Shown piece by piece: positions 44,336-53,446 of a stretch of 64,000 nt of DNA (the first letter of the stretch is position 1; the number at the start of each line of letters is the position of its first letter). This DNA is from Sphingomonas folli (GTDB lineage Bacteria > Pseudomonadota > Alphaproteobacteria > Sphingomonadales > Sphingomonadaceae). Position numbers and translations under genes: made by a program. A model generated the notes under the pieces. The model searched no databases. It was not told the DNA's origin and saw nothing but the letters and a program-made list of their open reading frames with translations. The DNA is taken from contig NZ_JAHXZL010000010.1 in assembly GCF_019429525.1 (NCBI RefSeq), forward strand, positions 124,001 to 188,000, in the 5' to 3' direction.

Positions 44336-45631
44336 TCACTTCGGCAGCGCGACCACGTGCGGCGTGCTGGTCCAGGCGAAGGCGTCGAACATCTTCATCT
44401 GGCGGCCGTTGCCGAGGTCGCCGCCCGAGCAGTTGAGCAGCTTGTTGATGCAATTGTCGACCCACATCTTCATCACCTCGTCGTCCCAGGCGCCGAACCA
44501 GTCGGCGTGGAAGGTCGAGCCCGGGCGCATCGTCGCCATGCCGGGCATCTCGTCCGAGGCGAGGTGCCAGCCGCTCGTGCCGCCGTCCCACGTGCCGCTG
44601 CGGTTGAGGTCCGAGTCGACCGTGTACCAGGCGCCCATGGTGAAGGTGGGGATCACGTACGGGTGGTCCGCCGGGCACTTCTCGTAACCCCAGTCGCCGT
44701 AGCTGGTGTAGGCGACGTGCGAGCGATGGTCGGCGCTGTCGAGGTTCTTGCCGTCCCAGCAGTTGGGCGCGTTGATCACCGCGCCGATCTGGTTGCCGAC
44801 GCCGCAATGCTTCCCCGCCTCGATCAGGTCGGCGTAATGGCCGGGCTCGGCGGTCGGGCCCTGGCAGTTGTAATAGCCCGCGCCGGTCGGCGGCGTGCCG
44901 TTGATCATGTCATAGCCGAACACGAAGCGCAGCCCGCGCGGCAGGTCGACGCACGCCTTGCCCATGCGCTGGCACTCGGGGTCGCTCGCGGGGCGGCGCT
45001 TGTAGTAGATCGAGACATAGTCGGGGCGCACCACGCCGCTTTTGCCGTTGAGCATCGCCGGCATCCAATAGGCCGAGCGGTTGAGCGCGTTGGTGCAGGT
45101 GCTGTCGCCGGTGGTGCGCAGGCTGCGATAGGTCGAGTTGGCGTCCGCGAGCGAGTTGCCGAAGAACTGGTGGAGGTGCGAGCGGCCGGGCTGGCCCGGG
45201 AAGACGATCGGGTCGTCCTTGGCCTCGTGGCTGGGCGTGCAGATGAAGCGGAAGGCACCGACCACGTCGGGCGCGCCGCTCGACGGGATCGCGCCCGTGC
45301 CCCAGGCCGCGACGAGCTGCTGGCTGACGTCGAAATTGCTCGGGATCGAGTCATAGTCGCCCACCACCGGCAGGCTGCCCGGCGCCACCGCCGCGCCGCC
45401 GCCGGCGGGGCTGGGGGTCGGGGTGGGGGAGGGGGTCGGCGTCACTGTCGGCGCGGTCGGCGCGCTCGCCACCGGGGTGGTCCCCGCGGTCGCGCCGCTG
45501 CCGCCGCCGCCGCAGCCGGCGAGCGCCAGCGCGAGCAGCAGCTGCGGCACGAGGCCCGCGGCGCGCGTCGGCATGGTCCCAGGGGCGCGCGTCAGCACAG
45601 GGCGCGCGCGCGCGCCCAGCAGCGTCATCAT
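44336..45631 (-). CDS. DUF1996 lipoprotein 2
   Basis: 431 residues from ATG 45631 (GGGAG about 9 bases upstream); ATG 45574 would give a tighter signal peptide. A lipobox LAGC near residue 40 is followed by Gly-rich and Pro/Thr-rich linkers (about 41-80). The DUF1996 domain has DPIVFPGQPGRSHLHQFFGN, WMPAMLNGKS, APNCWDGKNLDS, IPTFTMGAWYTVD and FHADWFGAWDD, clearly paralogous to the protein at 41669. It would be attached to a membrane by lipid, with the domain outside the cytoplasm. The tandem repeat array separates it from the PEP-CTERM gene. Function unknown. Confidence 0.9.
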   Translation of the reverse strand: MMTLLGARARPVLTRAPGTMPTRAAGLVPQLLLALALAGCGGGGSGATAGTTPVASAPTAPTVTPTPSPTPTPSPAGGGAAVAPGSLPVVGDYDSIPSNFDVSQQLVAAWGTGAIPSSGAPDVVGAFRFICTPSHEAKDDPIVFPGQPGRSHLHQFFGNSLADANSTYRSLRTTGDSTCTNALNRSAYWMPAMLNGKSGVVRPDYVSIYYKRRPASDPECQRMGKACVDLPRGLRFVFGYDMINGTPPTGAGYYNCQGPTAEPGHYADLIEAGKHCGVGNQIGAVINAPNCWDGKNLDSADHRSHVAYTSYGDWGYEKCPADHPYVIPTFTMGAWYTVDSDLNRSGTWDGGTSGWHLASDEMPGMATMRPGSTFHADWFGAWDDEVMKMWVDNCINKLLNCSGGDLGNGRQMKMFDAFAWTSTPHVVALPK

Positions 45632-45726
45632 CCGAGTAACTCCCAGTCGCCGCGGGCGAAATCGAGCCCGGCAGCCGTTCAGGCCACGCTAGGGGCGCTG
45701 GGTTAAATTGACGTAGATGATGAGGC

Positions 45727-47082
45727 TTAAGCGATGTTAGGGATTGGCTCCGCGTGGATCTCCGCCGCCTCCTCGGGCGCCGCCACCGCCGCGCGCTTCC
45801 GCCGCGGCGCCCAATAGCCCATCTCCGCGGCGATGCCCGCGATCAGCCCGACCGCGATCGCGTACATATATTGCGTGACGTAGAGCACGAAGATCCACTC
45901 GTAGAGCGAGTGCAGGCTCACCATCACCAGCGCCACCGCCAGGCCGAGCAGCACGTCGCCGCGCGGGTCGCGGCGGAAGCGCCAGGCGCAGCGCAGCGCC
46001 ACGATCACCGGCCACACCAGCATCAGCACGAAGGCGACCACGCCGGCATAGCCGGTCTCCGCCGCGGACAGCAGATAGGCGTTGTGGACGTGCGCGCTGC
46101 GGCTGCCGAACACCGCCGCGACGCCGGCGCGGTCGGAATAGCCCTGGGTGTTGGCGACGATGACGTAATGGTTGCCGCCGACGCCGAGCGGGTGGTCGTG
46201 GACGATCGCCTTGGCGGCGCGCTCGAAGGCGGCGCGCTCGTCATAGTCGCCGGTGTCGGTCGACTTGCTGAAACGCTCGCCCAGCGTGGCATAGGCCACC
46301 GGGGCGGCGACCGCGAGCGCCAGCACGCCCGCGAGCGCCACCGTGGTCTTGCGCCCGCTCGGCTGGCGCATCATCGACAGCAGCAGCGTCAGCACCACGC
46401 CTATTGCGGAGAAAGCGATCGTCGCGCGCGAGGCGGTCAGCACCACCGCGGTGAGCCCGGCGACCGGGCCGAGCCACAGGCCGCGCGACTTCCTGGTCGC
46501 CAGCAGCATCGCCAGCGACGGGAAGATCACGAAATGGGTCAGCATGCCCAGCAGGTTCTGGTGCCCCAGCGTGCCCGCCGCCTGGATCGCGCCCCCCGCG
46601 TGCGCCTTGAGCGACATCACCGCCTGGAAGCAGATGCCGATGATCAGCCCCAGGATCAGCCCGCGCACCGCCCTCGGGTCGCGGCAGGTCATCGCCACCG
46701 CGGTGAGCACCAGCACCATGCGCGCGAGCTGCCAGACGTAGAAGAAGGTCGACATCGGCACGTCGTTCTGGAGCATGCTCAGCAGCACCAGCAACGTGTA
46801 GGCGACCAGCGGCCAGCGCAGGTGGACGCGGCGGAACTTGCGCGGGGTGGAGACGATCAGCGCGATCGCCAGCGCGTCGATCAGCGTGACCTCGGCGCCC
46901 TTCACGAAACCCGGCCAATAGGCCCAGGAGATCGGTGCGACGAGCAGGTGCCAGGTGCTGGTGACGAACGGCAGCGCGCCGAACACCATCATGACGCGCG
47001 GCAGGTGGCGCCGGTTGGTGCGCAGCCAGCCGATCAGCACCGGCAGCATGCCCAGTACTGCGAGGAGCGCGACCCACTTCAT
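45727..47082 (-). CDS. O-antigen ligase/polymerase-like membrane protein (polymerase 3)
   Basis: 451 residues from ATG 47082, overlapping the stop of the GT25 gene (ATGA). About twelve hydrophobic segments. The stretch GTLGHQNLLGMLTHFVIFP and the later loop HPLGVGGNHYVIVANTQGY with SAHVHNAYLLSAAETGYAG are typical of the Wzy_C/WaaL family, whose conserved Arg/His loop lies late in the chain. It joins repeat units or attaches chains to an acceptor in the periplasm. Of the three polymerase-like proteins it has the most recognisable family loop. Confidence 0.85.
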   Translation of the reverse strand: MKWVALLAVLGMLPVLIGWLRTNRRHLPRVMMVFGALPFVTSTWHLLVAPISWAYWPGFVKGAEVTLIDALAIALIVSTPRKFRRVHLRWPLVAYTLLVLLSMLQNDVPMSTFFYVWQLARMVLVLTAVAMTCRDPRAVRGLILGLIIGICFQAVMSLKAHAGGAIQAAGTLGHQNLLGMLTHFVIFPSLAMLLATRKSRGLWLGPVAGLTAVVLTASRATIAFSAIGVVLTLLLSMMRQPSGRKTTVALAGVLALAVAAPVAYATLGERFSKSTDTGDYDERAAFERAAKAIVHDHPLGVGGNHYVIVANTQGYSDRAGVAAVFGSRSAHVHNAYLLSAAETGYAGVVAFVLMLVWPVIVALRCAWRFRRDPRGDVLLGLAVALVMVSLHSLYEWIFVLYVTQYMYAIAVGLIAGIAAEMGYWAPRRKRAAVAAPEEAAEIHAEPIPNIA

Positions 47083-47804
47083 GCGAACACCGCCACCAGC
47101 GCCGCCGCGCCGCCCACGCCGACGACCGCGAGCACGATCGACTCGCGCAGCCCGAAGCTGCGCCGCGCCGCCGCCCGCTTGAACGCGCGCGCCGCGCCCG
47201 CGCCCTCGCGCAGCAGCGGCAGCCGATCGAAGAAGCGCAGCGCCGCGATGTCGGTGCGCGACGGGCGCTGCTCGGCCAGGACCGGTTCGGCGAAGACCGT
47301 GCGCACGTGCGGGTGGGCGCGGCGGTACCACACATAGGCGCCGTCGACCGGCGGGTGGTCGTCCAGCGTCAGCAGGTGGCGCAGATAGGCGGCGAGCGGC
47401 GCGACCGTGTCTGCGCTGAACGCCATGCAATGCGCGCCGATGATGTCGCTGGCGGGCAGGTCGTCGGGCGTCGCGGCATCATAGCCGCCGTAGAGGATCT
47501 GCCAGCCCGGCGGCACCGTCACGTCGCGCGCGGCCGGGGTGAAATCGGCGTCGTCCTCGAGGATCAGCACGCTCTCGCCCGCCGCCGCGGCCTCCTCCAG
47601 GATCGCGAGATGGCTGTGGTACACGCCGCGCGCGCCGCGCGAGGTGAAGCTGCCCGCGTCGTCGAAGCGGCACGCGTCGAAGAACGCGACCCTGGAGTCA
47701 TGCTCGGCGCCGAGCCGGCGCAGCTCGCCCAGCATCTGCGCGCGCCGATCGGTGCGGTGCGCCAGGTTGATGATGCGGACTCGGTCGACATGGTCGAACA
47801 GCAT
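47079..47804 (-). CDS. Glycosyltransferase family 25
   Basis: 241 residues. The start DRVRIINLAHRTDRRAQML, the segment ARGVYHSHLAILEEAAAAG and the metal-binding ESVLILEDDADFTP around 90 are the diagnostic blocks of family 25, best known from galactosyltransferases of lipo-oligosaccharide. A C-terminal hydrophobic segment (about 220-240) may anchor it. Overlaps the polymerase gene downstream by 4 bases and follows the GT4 gene by 10. Likely adds a side sugar to the EPS or to lipopolysaccharide. Confidence 0.9.
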   Translation of the reverse strand: MLFDHVDRVRIINLAHRTDRRAQMLGELRRLGAEHDSRVAFFDACRFDDAGSFTSRGARGVYHSHLAILEEAAAAGESVLILEDDADFTPAARDVTVPPGWQILYGGYDAATPDDLPASDIIGAHCMAFSADTVAPLAAYLRHLLTLDDHPPVDGAYVWYRRAHPHVRTVFAEPVLAEQRPSRTDIAALRFFDRLPLLREGAGAARAFKRAAARRSFGLRESIVLAVVGVGGAAALVAVFA

Positions 47805-47814
47805 GAGGATCAGC

Positions 47815-49026
47815 CTATCGGGCGGCGAAGCGGGAGACGAGCGGGGCGACCGCGGTGGCGATGTCGAACTCGCGCTCGACCTTGGCGCGCGCGGCGGCGG
47901 CGAGCCGGTCGCCCAGCGCGGCGTCGTCGCGCAGCCGCGCGATCTGGCGGCGCAGGTCGTCCCAGTCGCCGGGGCGGAAGAGGAGGCCCTCGTGGCCGTC
48001 CTCGATCAGCTCGGGCACGCCCGCGACTCGGCTGCCGATCACGGGCAGGCCGAGCGCCATCGCCTCCATCAGCACGATCGGCAGGCCCTCCATGAAGCTC
48101 GGCAGCACCAACATGTCGTGGCGCGCGATCTCGGCCAGCGTCGCGGCCTCGTCGAGCCGGCCGGCGAAGCGGACGCGCTCACCCAGCCTCAGCCGCGCCA
48201 CCGCGGCGTCGATCTCGCCGCGCAGCGGGCCGTCGCCCACCAAAGTGAGGTCGACGTCGAGCGGCGCGATCGCCTCGAGCAGGCCGAGATGCCCCTTCTC
48301 CGCCGACAGCCGCGCGACGCACACCAGCCGGCGGCGCTCGCCGGCCGCGCGCGCGCCTGGCGCGGCGAGCGCGGGCGCGGCCAGGTCGAGCCCGCAGCGC
48401 ACCACCTGGAACTTGTGCCAGTGCGCCGGCGCGGTGACCCGCATCGCCTGGGCGCGGCCGAACCAGGAGACGCAGGCGGCGAACTCGGCCTGCTCCAGCT
48501 TGGCGCCGAGCGTCAGCCCGGCGGGATAGTCGGTCTCGGAGATGCCGTGCAGCGTCAGGCTCCACGGCACGCCGGCGAAGCGCGCCGCCATCATGCCGAC
48601 GGTCGCGCCCGCGTTGGCGAAATGGTTGTGGACGTGGTCGACCCGGTCCGCGCCGAACATGCGTGCCAGCACCACCGCCTCGGCGAAGTGGAACAGCGCC
48701 CACAGCGCCGCGCGCAGCCCCGGCGCGCGGTGGCGCAGCGCGAGCCGCAGCAGCGCGAGATAGGCGCCCGGCCGGCGCACCATCGCGCCGAGATGCGCGC
48801 CGAGCAGCGCGCCCGCGCCGAGCGGCAGCACGAAGCGCGTCGTCTCGGCCGAGGCGCGGTCCTCGGGCGCGACCAGCTCGGCCGCGCCCGGGCGCCGGAC
48901 GCTGTAGGTGCGCACGTCGACGCCGTGGCGGCGCAGGCTCTCCACCTCGCGGCGGATGAAGGTGTGCGACGAGGCCGGATATTGGCTCACCACATAGGCG
49001 ATGCGGGGCGAGGGGGCGTCGGTCAT
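47815..49026 (-). CDS. Glycosyltransferase family 4 (colanic-acid type)
   Basis: 403 residues from ATG 49026, overlapping the stop of the upstream GT2 gene. The start RIAYVVSQYPASSHTFIRRE is the hallmark of the AmsK/WcaL-like GT4 group used in colanic acid and amylovoran synthesis. HVHNHFANAGATVGMMAARF and LHGISETDYPAGLTLG follow, and the donor half has LVCVARLSAEKGHLGLLEAI and VLPSFMEGLPIVLMEAMALG with the E-x7-E pair. Part of a tightly packed leftward run (flippase, GT2, GT4, GT25, polymerase) that looks like one operon. Confidence 0.9.
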   Translation of the reverse strand: MTDAPSPRIAYVVSQYPASSHTFIRREVESLRRHGVDVRTYSVRRPGAAELVAPEDRASAETTRFVLPLGAGALLGAHLGAMVRRPGAYLALLRLALRHRAPGLRAALWALFHFAEAVVLARMFGADRVDHVHNHFANAGATVGMMAARFAGVPWSLTLHGISETDYPAGLTLGAKLEQAEFAACVSWFGRAQAMRVTAPAHWHKFQVVRCGLDLAAPALAAPGARAAGERRRLVCVARLSAEKGHLGLLEAIAPLDVDLTLVGDGPLRGEIDAAVARLRLGERVRFAGRLDEAATLAEIARHDMLVLPSFMEGLPIVLMEAMALGLPVIGSRVAGVPELIEDGHEGLLFRPGDWDDLRRQIARLRDDAALGDRLAAAARAKVEREFDIATAVAPLVSRFAAR

Positions 49027-50006
49027 TTGTAGGTGATCGCCGACCCGGCGGCGCGGCGGCGGCGCGCGTAGCGCAGCATGCCCTGCAGCTCGGGGAATTT
49101 CGCCAGCATCGTGTAGAAGGCGTTGGGCCAGGCCATCGCCCCGTCCCCCGCGTGCCGCCCGCGCCGCGCCACGCGCGTCACCTGCAGCGCGAGCAGCAGC
49201 ACGGGCAGCAGCAGCAGCGAAGGGTGGACCAGGAGCGCCAGCACCACGCCCGCGAGCGGCAGCGCGCCCGCCCACAGCGCAGCGCGGCGGCGCTCGGCGC
49301 GGTAGAGCGGGTGCGACAGCGCGCGCGTCGCCTCGCCCGCCTGGGCATAGCCGAAGCCGCCGCGCACCGCGCGCCACCACCATTGGCCGAGGCGGAGCAT
49401 CGCGGCGTCGTGCAGCGTCATCTCGGCGTCGATCCGCCACACGCGCCAGCCGGCGGCGCGCAGCCGCGCGCACAGCTCGGGCTCCTCGCCCGCGGTGAGA
49501 TCGTCGCGGAAGCCGCCGACCGCGCGCACCGCGTCGGCGCGCATCAGCGAGTCGCCGCCGCACGCCGCGGCCACGCCGACCGGCGTGTCCCACTCCAGGT
49601 CGCACAGCCGGTTGTAGACCGAGGCCTCGGGGTGGCGCTCGCGCCGCCGCCCGCACACCACCGCGACGTCGGCGTGCGCGGCGAGGAAGCCGGTCGCCGC
49701 GGCGAGCCAGCCCGGCGCCAGCTCGCAGTCGCCATCGATGAACTGGACCAGGTCGCAGTCGGCGGGCAGCGCCGCGAGACCGGCGTTGCGCGCGCGCGCC
49801 GCGGTGAAGGGCAGCGCCATGTCGAGGTCGACCACCCGCGCGCCGAGGTCGCGCGCGCGCGCGGCGCTGCCGTCGGTCGAGGCCGAGTCGACGTAGACCA
49901 CCGCCGCGGCGCCGCTGCCGGCGAGCGAGCGCAGGCAGCGCACCAGCCGCTCGCCCTCGTTGCGGCCGATCGCGACGATGCCGATCCGGGGTGTCGCGCC
50001 GCTCAT
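49023..50006 (-). CDS. Glycosyltransferase family 2 with C-terminal membrane segments
   Basis: 327 residues from ATG 50006, overlapping the flippase stop by one base (TGATG). The GT-A core has RIGIVAIGRNEGERLVRCL, VVYVDSASTDGS and the metal-binding LVQFIDGDCELAPGW. The ED pair is in LTAGEEPELCARLRAAGW. About 230-290 contain hydrophobic helices, so the enzyme is membrane-bound. This layout is common among EPS glycosyltransferases acting on lipid-linked acceptors. Donor unknown. Confidence 0.9.
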   Translation of the reverse strand: MSGATPRIGIVAIGRNEGERLVRCLRSLAGSGAAAVVYVDSASTDGSAARARDLGARVVDLDMALPFTAARARNAGLAALPADCDLVQFIDGDCELAPGWLAAATGFLAAHADVAVVCGRRRERHPEASVYNRLCDLEWDTPVGVAAACGGDSLMRADAVRAVGGFRDDLTAGEEPELCARLRAAGWRVWRIDAEMTLHDAAMLRLGQWWWRAVRGGFGYAQAGEATRALSHPLYRAERRRAALWAGALPLAGVVLALLVHPSLLLLPVLLLALQVTRVARRGRHAGDGAMAWPNAFYTMLAKFPELQGMLRYARRRRAAGSAITYK

Positions 50007-51349
50007 CACCACGGCAGCAGGCTCGTCACGTCGCCGGTCAGCCCGACGCCGTACAGCGCCTCGCGGAAGAGCACGGCCAGACCCAGCATGACGAGCGTCA
50101 TAGCAAGGTCCTGCCGCGCGAACGACAGCCCCTCGCGGCGCTGCGCGACCCACAAAGGCACGTAGCGGACCAGCTCGGCGCTGGCGATCACCACCACCGC
50201 GCCGGCGATGCCGTAGAAATTGACCGCGAGCGGCAGGCCGACCAGCAGCCAGGCGAACTTACCGATATTGGCGCTGGCGCCATAGACCGGCTTGCCGATG
50301 CCGAGCAGCACCGACTCGTTGATCGTCGACAGGATCGCGAACCACACGCCGAACGACAGCGCCGGCAGCATCTGCCCGGCCGCCTGGTAGCGCTGGTCGT
50401 ACAGCAGCGCGGTGAGCAGGTCGGAGATCGCGATGAACCCGGCCACCGCGCCCGCCGCGCCGAGCAGCAGCAGCGGGCGGTGGCGCGCCAGCCGCGCGCG
50501 CAGCTCGGCGGTGGTGTCGAACGAGGCCGCCACCATCGGGAACACGATCATGTTGCCGAAGCGCGCGACCAGCAGGTTGAGGATGTCGGCGAGCGAGCGC
50601 GCGATGCCATAGGTGCCCAGCACCGCCAGCGACACCGCGCGCGCCATGTACAGCCGGTCGAAGTTCATCGCCAGGAAGTAGACGATCGACGACAGCGCCA
50701 CCCAGCGGCCGAACGACAGGATCTCGCGCATCGCCCCGCGATCGATCAGGAAGCGGTGGCGCATGCCGGGGATCAGCAGGTAGCTCGCCACCATCACCGC
50801 CGCGCTGGAGGCGATGCCGCCGAACACCAGCGCCCAGATCGTCGGTGTCGCCAGCGCGAACAGGATGTGCGCCACGGTCGACACCGCGGTATAGCCGACC
50901 TCGAACGCGGTCAGCGCGGCGAGCCGCAGGTGCTTCTGCGCGATGAACCGCCCGGTCGATTCGAACCCGGCGAAGACGAAGAACAGCGACGCCACCGCGA
51001 AGATGCCGGCGAGCTCGGGCTTGCGGTAGAACCACGCCACCGGCCAGGCCAGCGCCGCGCACAGCATCCCCAGCGCGATGCCGCGGACCAGCTGGAGCGT
51101 CCAGGCGGTGTCGTAGAAGTCGGGCTGCTCGGCGCGCGGGTTGCTGATGATGTTCTGGCCGATGCCGATGTCGGAGGCCAGCTCGATGCCGGTGCGCACC
51201 GTGTTGACGATGATCATGATGCCGAACAGCTCGGGCGCGAGCAGCCGCGCGAGCACGACGTTGTTGACGAGGCGCAGCGCTTGCACCACGCCATAGCCGG
51301 CGGTGGACCAGCCCAGCCGCGTCAGGATCGATCGGGAAAGCAACTTCAT
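50006..51349 (-). CDS. Polysaccharide flippase-like protein (flippase 4)
   Basis: 447 residues. The start STAGYGVVQALRLVNNVVLA followed by RLLAPELFGIMIIV is typical of the flippase family close to the lipopolysaccharide O-unit and succinoglycan exporters. About twelve to fourteen hydrophobic segments; FDRLYMARAVSLAVLGTYGI in the middle is a family signature. It is the first gene of the leftward run ending in the polymerase at 45727, so this run contains its own flippase and polymerase. Divergent from the GT4 at 51483 across about 130 bases. Confidence 0.85.
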   Translation of the reverse strand: MKLLSRSILTRLGWSTAGYGVVQALRLVNNVVLARLLAPELFGIMIIVNTVRTGIELASDIGIGQNIISNPRAEQPDFYDTAWTLQLVRGIALGMLCAALAWPVAWFYRKPELAGIFAVASLFFVFAGFESTGRFIAQKHLRLAALTAFEVGYTAVSTVAHILFALATPTIWALVFGGIASSAAVMVASYLLIPGMRHRFLIDRGAMREILSFGRWVALSSIVYFLAMNFDRLYMARAVSLAVLGTYGIARSLADILNLLVARFGNMIVFPMVAASFDTTAELRARLARHRPLLLLGAAGAVAGFIAISDLLTALLYDQRYQAAGQMLPALSFGVWFAILSTINESVLLGIGKPVYGASANIGKFAWLLVGLPLAVNFYGIAGAVVVIASAELVRYVPLWVAQRREGLSFARQDLAMTLVMLGLAVLFREALYGVGLTGDVTSLLPW

Positions 51350-51482
51350 GCGCGGGCGGACGATCCCAGGAACGAGCCGCCCGACGCGGCCGAATCGACT
51401 CGCGCCGGATCGGCAGCGCGGTCTCTAGCAGCCCAAGCCTTAAAATCGAGCACACGACCAGCCAGGCGTTTGAGGAAGAGTG

Positions 51483-52577
51483 ATGCGGATCCTGTTCGCC
51501 CTGCCGGGCTTCCATCGTTTCGAGCGCGGCGCCGAGGTGGCGCTGCTCTCGCTCGCGACCGAGCTGGCGCGCGGCGGCGACGCGGTGACCGTGATCGGCG
51601 CGGGCGCGCCCCGCGCGGACACGCCCTATCGCTTCCGTCACGCCGGCGCGCTGCGGCGCGAGCGGCTGGAGCGGATGCCGCGCGTGCCCGCGCTGCGCAG
51701 CGAGACCGGCTGGGAGGAGGCGAGCTTCGTCCCCGGGCTGCTGCGCGCCTATCGCCCGCGCGACCATGACGTGACCGTCACCTGCTCCTTTCCCTTCACC
51801 AACTGGGTGCTGCGCCGCCCGGTGCTGTTCGGCCGTCGCCCGCCGCACGTCTTCGTCACGCAGAACGGCGACTGGCCCGCCTTCTCCGACGACGCCGAGT
51901 ATCGCACCTTCGGCTGCGAGGGACTGGTGTGCACCAACCCCGACTATCTCGAGCGCAACCAGGACAAGTGGCGCTGCGCGCTGATCCCCAACGGGATGGA
52001 CGCCGAGCGCTTCACCCCCGGCTCGCCCGAGCGCGCGCGCTTCGGCCTGCCCGCGCGCGGCACGGTGGTGCTGATGGTGAGCGCGCTGATCCCGACCAAG
52101 CGCGTGGCCGACGGCGTGCGCGCGGTGGCACAGCTGCCCGACGCGCACCTCGTCGTGGCGGGGGACGGGCCCGAGCGCGAGTCGGTCGACCGGCTCGCCG
52201 CCGAGCTGCTGCCCGGCCGCTTCAAGCGGCTGACGGTGGGGGCGGCGGAGATGCCGCTGCTGTACCGCTCGGCCGACGTGTTCCTCCACCTGTCGCGCGA
52301 GGAATCGTTCGGCAACGTCTATATCGAGGCGCTGGCGTGCGGCGCGCCGGTGGTGGCGCATGACTCGCCGCGGCTGCGCTGGATCGTCGGCGACGACGCG
52401 GTGCTGCTCGACACCGGCGACCCCGCGGCGGTGGCGGCGGCACTGGCGCACGCGATCGCGGCGCGCTCCGACCTCGCCCCGCGCGGCCGCGTCCGCGCGC
52501 TGCGCTACGCCTGGCCGCGCGTGGCGGCGCAGTATCGCAGCTTCCTGGCGGAGGTGATCGCGGCGGCGCGGAAGTAG
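51483..52577 (+). CDS. Glycosyltransferase family 4
   Basis: 364 residues from ATG 51483, with GAGGAAGA six bases upstream. RILFALPGFHRFERGAEVAL opens the acceptor half. The donor half has LIPNGMDAERFTP, VLMVSALIPTKRVADGVRAV and the E-x7-E region HLSREESFGNVYIEALACG. No membrane segment. It is the last gene of the EPS island on this side; beyond it lie a hairpin-like stretch (about 52612-52651) and the IS110 remnant. Sugar unknown. Confidence 0.9.
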   Translation: MRILFALPGFHRFERGAEVALLSLATELARGGDAVTVIGAGAPRADTPYRFRHAGALRRERLERMPRVPALRSETGWEEASFVPGLLRAYRPRDHDVTVTCSFPFTNWVLRRPVLFGRRPPHVFVTQNGDWPAFSDDAEYRTFGCEGLVCTNPDYLERNQDKWRCALIPNGMDAERFTPGSPERARFGLPARGTVVLMVSALIPTKRVADGVRAVAQLPDAHLVVAGDGPERESVDRLAAELLPGRFKRLTVGAAEMPLLYRSADVFLHLSREESFGNVYIEALACGAPVVAHDSPRLRWIVGDDAVLLDTGDPAAVAAALAHAIAARSDLAPRGRVRALRYAWPRVAAQYRSFLAEVIAAARK

Positions 52578-52672
52578 GGAGCATCTGCCCCCGCGGTGTA
52601 CGAGGGCTTCTCATCCTTCCCTGCAAGGCAAGGTGGCACGCCGAAAGGATGACGGAGCGACCATCTGGGGGG

Positions 52673-53295
52673 TCAAGTAGAGGAGGCGAGGGCCAGGCGG
52701 GTTTCTCGCGCCACGGCGTTCAGGCGGACGAGCAGCGTGCGTGCGAGGGCGAGACGGACGACCATGTTGGGCTGGCCCTGGGCGAGGAGCCGGTCGCGGA
52801 AGGCGGCGAGGTCGCTGTCGTATTCGCGGGCGACGTGGGCGACGAGGAAGAGGATGGAGCCCACCGAGGCGCGACCGCCGCGGATGGCGCGTGCGCCGTG
52901 ACGTTGGCCGCTGTGGTCGGCGAGCGGGGCGAGGCCGGCCATTTCGACGACGGCCTTGTTGGGGAAGGCGGTGGCGTGGCGACGGGCCGGCGCGCCTCGG
53001 CGTAACGCGCGATCATCTCGGCGTCGATCCGGTCGGTTTTCTCCGGCCGGCCCATCGCGCACCGCCCGCGGATTGGTGACGGTGCAGGGCTGGCCCTCGC
53101 GCCATAGCGCCAGGAACGCGGCCCCCTCGACCCCGCCCGACGCCTCCATCACCACCAGCCGGACCGCCGCTCGCGGCAGAACGCCAGCAGCTCGGCCACG
53201 CCGGCGGCGGTGTTGGCAAAGCGCTGATACTGCCCCGCCGCCCAGCCATCGAGCCGGGCCTCGGACGCGTCCACTCCACGAAGGGTCTGCGTCAC
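52673..53295 (-). pseudogene. IS110-family transposase, broken by frameshifts and an internal deletion
   Basis: The family can be read across three frames. One carries RGVDASEARLDGWAAGQYQ and NTAAGVAELLAFCRE; the next VVMEASGG and NPRAVR; a third GRPEKTDRIDAEMIARYAEA. The C-terminal transposase domain has PNKAVVEMAGLAPLADHSG, ARAIRGGRASVGSILFL and RLNAVARETR. The acidic residues of the RuvC-like DEDD site and the serine of the C-terminal domain are still recognisable. Shifts fall near 53165 and 53060, and about 120 residues normally present between the two domains are missing near 52985. The start is taken at GTG 53295. It cannot encode an active enzyme. Confidence 0.85.
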
Positions 53296-53304
53296 GGTAA
53301 CCTG

Positions 53305-53446
53305 CTGTCTGTACGATAGGAGACCAACCGCCTGTTCGGTCGTACGTGACAGCGGCGCTGATCCCAGGCTCCGTCGCGGTGAGCGCCTGAGCGGTAACGG
53401 GCGTCAGCGCCGCCGCGCCGGAGAGGGTGGCCACCCTCCCCGGCGC
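53305..53446 (-). ncRNA. Possible relic of an IS110 bridge RNA (three consecutive stem-loops)
   Basis: Upstream of the transposase start lie three consecutive inverted structures. CTGTCTGTACGA (53305-53316) pairs with TCGTACGTGACAG (53340-53352) around an inner ACCG/CGGT hairpin. CGGCGCTGA (53353-53361) pairs perfectly with TCAGCGCCG (53404-53412) around an inner hairpin. GCGCCGGAGAGGGTGG (53415-53430) and the following 16 bases form a palindrome with one mismatch. IS110-family elements are known to make a structured bridge RNA from the noncoding end before the recombinase gene. Position fits; identity as RNA is inference. Confidence 0.35.
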
